Source of the DNA: JBGTFE01 sp049799955
GTDB lineage: Bacteria; Acidobacteriota; Blastocatellia; Pyrinomonadales; Pyrinomonadaceae
DNA: 64,000 nt
Direction of reading: 5' to 3'
Assembly: GCA_049799955.1 (NCBI GenBank)
Contig: JBARIW010000068.1
Location: 1-64,000 of the forward strand
In this document: positions 1 to 7,400 of the stretch, piece after piece
Layout of the letters: the number at the start of each line of letters is the position of its first letter
Position numbering within the stretch: the stretch's first letter is position 1
Translations under genes and position numbers: made by a program
The notes under the pieces: generated by a model
What the model was told of the DNA's origin: nothing
What the model saw: only the letters and a program-made list of their open reading frames with translations
Databases searched by the model: none

Positions 1-133
1 AGATTATTTAACACACGGTTTGAATGTTTGATGAAAACGCAAAATTCATTAAAACAAAGGAAAAAAGTATTAAAGCAAAGAGCTTTGTTTCGATGCGAAT
101 GAAGAAATGGAAACATCGAGTTGAGAGAAATTT

Positions 134-967
134 ATGAAAGAACAGACAGCTTTAGAAAATATTAACCGCGAAACCTGTTTTGTCAGGGCGACGCACGAAG
201 GAAAAGGCAGACGCATTTCGGTTACGCCGAAAAATACGGCGACACGGCATTTGCATTACGGGCGAATTAAAATCGATGCGGGCGAAGCAGCGATAAAATT
301 CGAAAATAACGCGCACGAAACGGGCTTAATTTGTTTGAACGGCGCGGCGAAAGTTTCGACGAATGAGCAGGATTTTACTTTGAATCGTTACGATTCGATG
401 TATATTCCGCGCGACTCTGAAATTGAAATTTCGAGCGACGAGGGCTGTGATTTGGCGGAAATTTCCGCCGAGGTCGAGGAAAAATATCCTTTGCAGTTCA
501 TTTCGTTCGCAGAAGTTCGCAAAAACTCGGCGCTTCATTTTATCGCCGGAGAGCCGCCGACGCAGAGAGATTTGAATATTTTGCTTGGAAAAAACGTCGA
601 AGCCGGACGCATTATGGCTGGCGTTACGTTTTCGTCCGAAGGAAACTGGACGAGCTATCCGCCGCACGAACACGCCGAAATGCTCGAAGAAGCGTATCTT
701 TACATCGATATGCCCGCGCCGCAGTTCGGCATCCAGATGGTTTATACGAATCTCGACAATCCCGAACTCGTTCAGGTCGTCCGCGAAGGCGATGTCGTCA
801 TCATGCCGAAAGGCTATCATCCGAACGTCGCCGCGCCGGGCGGCTCGATAAATTTCCTGTGGATGATGGCGGCAAACCGCGAAGGCATCGACCGCCAGTT
901 TGGCGTCGTCAACGTCCAGCCGGAATTCAGCGGAAAAGGTTCGGGACTTGAAGCGTCGCAGAAATAA
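134..967 (+). CDS. iolB: IolB/KduI-family uronate/deoxyglucuronate isomerase
   Basis: A 277-residue cytosolic protein of the bicupin IolB family (5-deoxy-glucuronate isomerase), related to KduI, which isomerises 5-keto-4-deoxyuronate. The second cupin carries the metal-binding stretch PPHEHAEMLEEAYLY (about residues 176-190) and the hallmark VVIMPKGYHPNVAAPGG (about 222-238). Length fits the family. The start is ATG 134, after a purine-rich GAGAGAAA. The next gene is a 2-keto-3-deoxygluconate-type kinase, so a role in uronate or pectin breakdown is as likely as inositol breakdown; no other iol genes are in view. Family call is firm, exact substrate is inferred. Confidence 0.8.
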   Translation: MKEQTALENINRETCFVRATHEGKGRRISVTPKNTATRHLHYGRIKIDAGEAAIKFENNAHETGLICLNGAAKVSTNEQDFTLNRYDSMYIPRDSEIEISSDEGCDLAEISAEVEEKYPLQFISFAEVRKNSALHFIAGEPPTQRDLNILLGKNVEAGRIMAGVTFSSEGNWTSYPPHEHAEMLEEAYLYIDMPAPQFGIQMVYTNLDNPELVQVVREGDVVIMPKGYHPNVAAPGGSINFLWMMAANREGIDRQFGVVNVQPEFSGKGSGLEASQK

Positions 968-972
968 AATTT

Positions 973-1051
973 AGGTGATAGGTGATAGGTGATAGGTGAT
1001 AGTTTTTTGCCTTTTACTTATTACCAATTACTAATTACTAATTACCAATTT
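973..1051. repeat. Short direct repeats in intergenic spacer
   Basis: The spacer between the isomerase and kinase genes holds four tandem copies of a GGTGATA heptamer followed by several TTACTAA/TTACCAA-type heptamers. It has no coding character. Such low-complexity heptamer runs occur between genes in many genomes with scattered repeats. It may be slippage-prone, and no function is visible. Confidence 0.6.
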
Positions 1052-1071
1052 AGATTTGTTATCTTACATTC

Positions 1072-2130
1072 GTGCTGGAAATAAAAGAAAAAAAGGATTG
1101 TCGTTGGGATTTTGTCTCTCTCGGCGAGGTGATGCTTCGCTTTGACCCGGAAAACGACCGTATTCACAACACGCGCAGTTTTCGCGTCTGCGAAGGCGGC
1201 GGCGAATATAATGTGGCGCGCAGTCTGAGCAAGGTTTTCCGGCTCGACGCATTGATTGTAACGGCGCTTGCCGATAATCAAATCGGGCGACTCGTCGAAG
1301 ATTTAATCTGGCAGGGCGGCGTCGATTCTTCCGAGATTCTCTGGCGCGAGACTGACGGAATCAGCCGCAAGACGCGCAACGGAATGTATTTTATCGAGCG
1401 CGGCTTCGGGCTTCGCTCGCCCGTCGGCTGCTCGGACAGGGGAAACACGGCGGTTTCACAGCTCAAAACGGGCGATATTGATTGGGAAAATATTTTTGTT
1501 AAAAAGGGCGCGCGGTGGCTTCACACCGGCGGAATATTTACGGGACTTTCCGAAACCACGCCCGATGTCGCGCTCGAATCGATGCAAAAAGCGCGGGCGA
1601 GCGGCGCAATCGTTTCATACGATTTGAATTACCGCGATTCCCTTTGGACGGAGCGCGGCGGGCGCGAGGCGGCAAACGCGCTTAATCAAAAGCTTTTGCC
1701 GTTTGCCGATGTCGTTTTCGGCGTTGAAAATTTCGACGCGCGTTTTTCCGCTTACAATGAAGAAAACTTTCGACGCGCCGCGAGCGAATTAATTTCAAAA
1801 TTTCCGAACTTAAAAGTTGCGGCGACGACTCTGCGCGACATCAAGTCCGCTTCCCTTCACCATCTGGGCACGGTTTGTTTTGCCGGCGGCGAAGTTTTTA
1901 AAGCCGACAATTTTACAGACCTTGAAGTTCTCGACCGCGTCGGAAGCGGCGACGCGTTTGCGGCGGGCTTTATTTACGCGCTTTTAGCCGGAAAAGATTT
2001 TCAGTTTGCCATCGATTGCGGCGCGGCAAATTCGGCTTTGACGCTGACGACTGCGGGCGACGGTTCGGCGGCGACTCTAGCCGAAATCGAAAGGCTCGCG
2101 CAAAAGCAGAAACTCAATCTTTCACGCTAA
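1072..2130 (+). CDS. kdgK: PfkB-family sugar kinase, probably 2-keto-3-deoxygluconate kinase
   Basis: A 352-residue ribokinase/PfkB-family kinase. The N-terminus has the substrate-binding GEVMLRFDP and the GGGEYNVARSL block (about residues 44-54). The C-terminal PfkB signature DRVGSGDAFAAGF (about 287-299) contains the catalytic Asp and anion hole. The product of KDG kinases, 2-keto-3-deoxy-6-phosphogluconate, feeds the Entner-Doudoroff aldolase. The start is GTG 1072. Its TAA shares one base with the ATG of the following DUF488 gene, so the two were translationally coupled before the transposon inserted. Kinase family is certain; KDG as substrate is inferred from resemblance to KdgK and from the upstream isomerase. 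Confidence 0.75.
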   Translation: MLEIKEKKDCRWDFVSLGEVMLRFDPENDRIHNTRSFRVCEGGGEYNVARSLSKVFRLDALIVTALADNQIGRLVEDLIWQGGVDSSEILWRETDGISRKTRNGMYFIERGFGLRSPVGCSDRGNTAVSQLKTGDIDWENIFVKKGARWLHTGGIFTGLSETTPDVALESMQKARASGAIVSYDLNYRDSLWTERGGREAANALNQKLLPFADVVFGVENFDARFSAYNEENFRRAASELISKFPNLKVAATTLRDIKSASLHHLGTVCFAGGEVFKADNFTDLEVLDRVGSGDAFAAGFIYALLAGKDFQFAIDCGAANSALTLTTAGDGSAATLAEIERLAQKQKLNLSR

Positions 2131-2270
2131 TGGAACAGGATTTAATTACAGTCTACACAATCGGTCACGGACGCCACGCGTGGAAAGATTTTCTCGCGCT
2201 TCTCAGGCAATACGAAATCGCTTTCGTGTGTGTTATTTTTCTCAAAAGATTTCCAATTTTGGAATCATAA
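2130..2270 (+). pseudogene. 5' fragment of host DUF488 gene, cut by the transposon
   Basis: The first 101 bases (2130-2230) of a DUF488 gene, coding for 33 residues that include the family motif TVYTIGHGRH. Reading then runs into the transposon end and stops at 2270. The remaining part is at 43807-44173. Joining 2130-2230 to 43807 gives an uninterrupted 155-residue frame through Cys34-Asp-Val-Arg. DUF488 proteins are small, conserved and of unknown function. The start overlaps the stop of the upstream kinase gene by one base. Confidence 0.9.
2226..2230. repeat. Target site duplication, left copy (GTGTG)
   Basis: GTGTG immediately precedes the terminal TGTT of the element and is repeated at 43802-43806 after the terminal ACA. 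A 5-bp duplication is the known outcome of Tn7-type transposition. Confidence 0.9.
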
Positions 2271-2380
2271 GTTTTCCAATTAATATCTAATTATTTAGAG
2301 TTTCTTGTTTTAATTTTTGTGCCAAAGCGACTTTAACCCATAAGTTTTCCAAAAGTGCAAAATTAAACTAAAAATTTTCC
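2231..2380 (+). other. Left end of Tn7-like element with TnsB-type binding sites
   Basis: After the terminal TGTTATTTTTC there are four sites resembling CATAAGTTTTCC: 2243-2254 (9 of 12 or so), 2266-2277 (exact), 2339-2350 (exact) and 2369-2380 (9 of 12). The same 12-mer appears in both orientations at the other end (43761-43789). Known Tn7 ends carry several such TnsB sites, spaced more widely on one side, as here. Confidence 0.8.
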
Positions 2381-2393
2381 TAAAATAATAAGG

Positions 2394-2430
2394 ACGGTAA
2401 AGGCAAGCAGTTTCGGCTTGCCTTTACCGT
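2394..2430. terminator. Perfect 15-bp hairpin inside the left end
   Basis: Arms 2394-2408 and 2416-2430 are perfectly complementary (ACGGTAAAGGCAAGC and its complement) around a 7-base loop, followed by TTTCTGT. It probably ends transcription entering from the host side (kinase/DUF488 operon) or leaving the element, insulating the cargo. The T-run is short, so a structural role at the transposon end is possible. Confidence 0.55.
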
Positions 2431-2530
2431 TTTCTGTGCCTATTCTGCGCCAATTAAAAATTATTTATCGGATTTTTGATAAATTGAGATAATCCACGCA
2501 GCCATGGAAATGAAAATATTTAAAATTTTC

Positions 2531-2559
2531 TTGTATTCTGTGCGCAAAAGGTATATAGT
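2531..2559 (+). promoter_or_regulatory. Candidate sigma-70-like promoter of the giant cassette
   Basis: TTGTAT (2531-2536) and TATAGT (2554-2559) are 17 bases apart, about 95 bases before the first gene of the cassette. That gene has a very strong ribosome site (GAGGAGGA just before 2647) ahead of ATG 2654. The pattern is plausible but unproven; sigma-70 consensus is assumed. Confidence 0.4.
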
Positions 2560-2653
2560 TCCGACTCACTACCAAAAAACTTAAATTTCCCGATTCAGGA
2601 TACGACTATCCAATGAAGAAGGATTCCTAATTTCTACGAGGAGGACTAATTCG

Positions 2654-4417
2654 ATGAACACTTTATTGACGCAGGCTCAACAGGAAGCTCTGTTTTCTTT
2701 TCATGGCTCGTCAACGCCCGGCGCAACTACTTATCTTAATCCGTCGGATTCAACGCATTCCGAAATAATTAACACGATGCTGGCAGCTTCCGGGCGAACG
2801 GCGGATGCTTACCCGCATCTTTTCGGCTCGATGAACGGAGGCGCAAGCGATACGGCGACATCAGGAGGCTCTTATGCCGACTCCGATTTGGACAAGGTGC
2901 ATCTGGTGGATGCCGGAAGAACGTCGTCAGGACAAGCGACCGCAACCGTTTGGTCGCGGTCGAGCGGCGATTCTATGGTCAACCTCGGAAACCTGATGGT
3001 TTTCGACGCCGACAGCGGCGAATTGCTTGCACAGGGAGATAATTCGTCGGTCAGAAACGGATTTCTCGCTTGTCAGACGCAACCCGACACGGCTGCTTCC
3101 GCAGGGAAAAACCTGTCAATTCTTTATGTCGGGCACGTCACGGACGGCGACGGCTCAACGCGTTCCTTTAGTTATGCCAACACTGTGGCAAATCCTATTC
3201 AAACGGCGGCGGCGACAGTGGAGACAGGCGAAACCGCTATTGCGGCGGACGCTGGCGAAAACGCTATTCAGGCGACGGTCACGCAGCCTGTTATTATACA
3301 TCAGCAAAACATCGACATCTGGATTGCCGTCGGTCGCACCACCGCAAACCCGCCGCCTGCGAATACGGATTATATTTATGTTGAACCGAGCACTGAAAAT
3401 AATCCGTATCTCATTGTTCCTTTTGTCGGCTCGGTAGCCCTGAGCGGCGCGATTGATTTACCGAGTCTCACTGCGTCCGACCTTCAAACCTATGTGTTTA
3501 TCAACAACGGACAAGGCGGGACAGTCGAAGTCGGACGCGCCAGCCAGTACACGACCGATGCAAAATTGGTCGGCGGCTTTTCCGTCGGCTCTCCCGACTC
3601 TCCCGGCTTTCCTTCAAATGTTTTGCAATGGAAATTCCCTCATGATGCTAAGGGTTATCAATCAACTTCATCCATTGTATATAATCCGACTCCGAACGGA
3701 TTGGGAAATGAAGTTGACAGTTTCTTCTATTTTGCATTTGCCAGCATCCCGCTTCAAGGCGGCGACGTTGCGCCGCCGTTCTTTGTATGCAGTGTGGATA
3801 CGCCGAACGAGCCTTCGATTAACTGCACGAAGATTCCGAATTTGTATTTCTGGTGGCATTGTTTGTCCAAAGGAACTTTGGTCGAGCTGGAAGACGGCGA
3901 CCTGGTTCCCATCGAAGAAATCAATGAAACATACCGCGTAAAATGCGGAACCGGCAAGAAAAGCCTGGCGGTCGTCGCCACCGTGCTCGGGCGACATTCG
4001 TCCGACGGAAACGACAACCAGATTTTCCGGCTGACGACCGACAACGGGAAAACCATTACCGCGACGGCGTGCCACACGGTTTTTATGAGTCCCGACAATT
4101 GCCGGATGATAGCACACATAGTGGCGGGCGATTCAATCGTGACGGACGAAGGGATGTCAACCGTCGTCAGTATTGAACAGGTCGCGGAAGATACGATGTT
4201 TTACGGTCTGGCTTTGGGCAGTCCGGACGAAATGGCGAGCAGGGATTTTCCGAAGGACATGGCGAGCTATTACGGAAACGGTATCCTTTGCGGAGACCAG
4301 CTTGCCCTGCGCGCCAATGCGAAATCGGCATATCACGATTTGGATTACATACTGCCGCGCATCGACGAGATGCTCCATCAGGATTATACTTCCGCGTTGC
4401 AGCAAAAACGCTTTTAA
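2654..4417 (+). CDS. Hint-domain protein, first gene of the giant cassette
   Basis: 587 residues, no signal peptide or membrane segment. Residues 1-180 are a conserved module shared with the next gene (TYLNP, KVHLVDAGRT, LMVFDADSGELLAQG). Residues about 220-400 are beta-rich and end in INCTKIPNLYFWWHC. A Hint (hedgehog/intein) domain follows from Cys 405 or so: CLSKGTLVELEDGD, then the TxxH-like TACHTVFM, then YYGNGILCGDQ. Hint domains begin with a nucleophilic Cys and cleave themselves from the upstream protein. The usual C-terminal His-Asn that completes splicing is absent, which suggests cleavage without splicing. About 45 residues follow the domain. GAGGAGGA precedes ATG 2654, fixing the start. 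A terminator follows. Domain call is good; role unknown. Confidence 0.75.
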   Translation: MNTLLTQAQQEALFSFHGSSTPGATTYLNPSDSTHSEIINTMLAASGRTADAYPHLFGSMNGGASDTATSGGSYADSDLDKVHLVDAGRTSSGQATATVWSRSSGDSMVNLGNLMVFDADSGELLAQGDNSSVRNGFLACQTQPDTAASAGKNLSILYVGHVTDGDGSTRSFSYANTVANPIQTAAATVETGETAIAADAGENAIQATVTQPVIIHQQNIDIWIAVGRTTANPPPANTDYIYVEPSTENNPYLIVPFVGSVALSGAIDLPSLTASDLQTYVFINNGQGGTVEVGRASQYTTDAKLVGGFSVGSPDSPGFPSNVLQWKFPHDAKGYQSTSSIVYNPTPNGLGNEVDSFFYFAFASIPLQGGDVAPPFFVCSVDTPNEPSINCTKIPNLYFWWHCLSKGTLVELEDGDLVPIEEINETYRVKCGTGKKSLAVVATVLGRHSSDGNDNQIFRLTTDNGKTITATACHTVFMSPDNCRMIAHIVAGDSIVTDEGMSTVVSIEQVAEDTMFYGLALGSPDEMASRDFPKDMASYYGNGILCGDQLALRANAKSAYHDLDYILPRIDEMLHQDYTSALQQKRF

Positions 4418-4421
4418 CCCG

Positions 4422-4462
4422 AACTCCGCTGTTTATCGATTTATGCAGCGGAGTTTTTTTTT
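4422..4462 (+). terminator. Intrinsic terminator after the first Hint gene
   Basis: Stem AACTCCGCTG (4422-4431) pairs with CAGCGGAGTT (4446-4455) around a 14-base loop, followed by a run of T to 4462. It lies 38 bases upstream of the next start codon, so it probably lowers transcription of the four downstream genes relative to the first. Confidence 0.8.
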
Positions 4463-4499
4463 CACGGGACACGCACCCCGAGTAAATTATTTTAAAAAT

Positions 4500-7400
4500 A
4501 TGCAGCAGCTTCCCGTTCTAACCAAACAACAGCAAAAGACACTGCTCGATTTTCATAAATCATCCAAACCGGGCGAGACACAGTATTTGAATCCTGCCGA
4601 TCCGAAACATAAAAAATTTATTACGACGATGCTTTCGGCAGCCGGACGGACGGAGGAAAAATATCCGCATCTCCATCGCGCGATTGCCGCCGCCAAAGGA
4701 TTTCCCAAAACTCCGAAAGGCAAAAACGCCAGGGAAAAAGTTCATCTGGTCGATGCCGGAAAAACCGCCGACGGGAAAACGACCGTCACGATCTGGGCGC
4801 GCTCGAGCGCCAATAACGTCATTAACGGCGGCAATCTGATGGTCTTTGACGGCGACAATGACAAATTGCTGGCGCAGGGAGAAAACATCGCCGTGCGGAA
4901 CGGATTCGTCGCTTGTCCGACGCGCGCGCTGACGGCTGAACCGGCGGGAAAAAGCCTTTCGGTAATTTATATGGGACACAATACCGAGGAAGACGGAAAA
5001 ACCCGCTTTTTCAGTTTTGCGACCAGCGCAGAAGTGGCTCCTCAGGGAATTCTGGTGGGCATAATCGAGCCGCGAATTAAAATTGAGGGAAATACGCAAA
5101 TTCACATCGCCGTCGGGAGAACAGGCGGTGCGCCGCCAAATAGTGATTACGTTTATATAGAGCCGGTCAATGAACCGGATCCGAACGCGTATCTGATTGC
5201 GCCTTTTGCCGGCATCGTCGGCTTGAGCGGTTCGATTAATCTTCCCGCCCTTACCATTGCGGATTTCAGCACCAGAATTTTTGTAAATAACGGGAACGGG
5301 GGCACAGCGGAAGTTGCCAGAAGCAGGCTATATACTCCGGATTCCAAGGTTATCTCGAAATTTTCGGTCGGGGATACGCCGAATCTTTTGCAATGGAATT
5401 TTCCTTATGACCAATTGGGGTATCGGAATACAAATTCGATTGTTTACAATATGACTTCCCTCGGAAACGAAATAGACAGTTTTTTCTATTTCGCTTTTAA
5501 CGGCATTCCGTTTAAGGACGGGAGCGTGTCTCCGCCCTTCTACGTTTGCAGTACCGATACGCCGGAAGAACCTTCTATCAACTGCACGAAAATTCCGAAT
5601 CTCTATTACTGGTGGCATTGCCTTGCCAAAGGAACGCTTGTGACGCTCGAAGACGGCAGCAAGGTTCCGATCGAAAAAATCAACGAAACCTATCGCGTTC
5701 AAACCGGAAAAAAAGGACAAAGTCTGGCGGTATGGGCGACGGTGCTCGGGCATCACAGCTCCGACCCGAAAAAGGACGGGCGCGACGAAATATTTCAGCT
5801 CACGACCGACAACGGGAAGAAAATAACGGCAATCGAGAATCACATGGTTTTTATGACGGCGGACAAGTGCCGCGCCATATCTCATCTCGTTCCGGGAGAT
5901 CCGGTTATGACTGACGAAGGCGCTTCGACCGTAAAAACAATCAAAGCCGTCGCCGCCGACAAAATGTTTTTCGGTCTGGCGTTGGGAAATGAGAAAGAAA
6001 AGGCAAAGAAAAACTTCCCGCATAATCTGGCAGGCTATTACGCCAACGGAATTCTTTGCGGCGACCAGCAGGCGATGCGTCATCACGTGCGCGAAGCGCA
6101 TCAGGATTTAGAATATATGCTGCCGCGTCTTAAACCCGAGCTGCATCAAGATTATATATCGGCGCTCGGCGACCAACGATTTAAATCCGAATCCGGATCA
6201 GAACCCGAATCCGCAGCCGAACCGACGCCAACACGAATGGCGATGTCGCTGGCTGCCGAAGATTTTTCCACGCTGAGCACGACGACTGCGGGCGCAACGA
6301 CCAGCGTGATACAGTCGATGTTTTATGCAAGTCCTTATTCGACTTTGCCGCCCGGCGTCACCGTAGCCGGAATAACTGTGCAAACCGTCGCCGCTCAATC
6401 CCCGACTCCGTCTACCGTCTCAAATCCGGTTCTGGTGATACGGCTGCGTCAGGCGTCAAGCGGCATGGTTATCGGAATGTCGAATACGTCAGGACCGGGA
6501 ACGAGCGTCAAGACTGCAAACTTTCAGCCGTCGTTTCCATTGTCCGCCGCAGAACCTTACATGGTCGATGTAATCTGGGTTTCGTCCGGCACTCCGCCTG
6601 AAAATATCGACTGGAATTCCGCCGTCACGTCAGCGCCCGTCAGCGCGGCTACCGTGAATGTGGAAAGCGCCAGCTACGACGGAACAAATGTGACCGCGAC
6701 GCTTTCATACGGCGCCGCCGGCATCGGAACCGGCGCGCTGGTCAATGTTTTCTCGCTTTCTGGCGGCGTGCTGGTCAAGGTCGGAAGCGCGCAAACGCCG
6801 AACACGTCGGTCGTTGTTCCGGTCAATGCCACGGGATTCCCGCCCGCATTCTTTATCAGCGCGCAAACCGCGATTCCGGCAACCAACGCCGGAGGTTCAG
6901 GTTCGTTCTCTGCGCCGTACAGTCTCGGTCCGCAAAGTCTCATCTTTAACACCAGCGGCACGGCGGTCTTCGGAGGAATTCCGCAAGCCGCGACTACAAT
7001 TACTATGGCGGCTTACGACGGGACGAGTGTTTCCCTCGCCTGGTCACTCGGCGCTCAGGTCGGCTGCGTAAATCCGACGGGAAGTATCGTTCAAATTCTG
7101 TCCAATTCCAAGGTAATCGGCACTTTCAACGGCGGTCCGACTTCGGCTAATATCCCGATTGACGTATTGGGACAATCCGGAATAAGCGTCAGTGTGCAGA
7201 CAAGCAACAACAACATCAGCAGCGCGCCGGTCACGTCAAATTTGATTACGCAGGTTCCCGTCGTTACCGCCGTCGCGGCTACTGATACGCAGGTTACCGC
7301 AAATGTTGCGACCGTTCCGACCGGGCTTTCCGCCACCGGATACCTGATGGACGGAAGCGCCGTCGTCGCCGGTCCGGTCGCGGCGGCGAACAATAAATTT

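Noticed and set aside
4173..4499. N-terminal extension of the large Hint protein from 4173
   Set aside because: It overlaps the previous gene out of frame and crosses an intrinsic terminator. Homology to the paralogue starts at ATG 4500.
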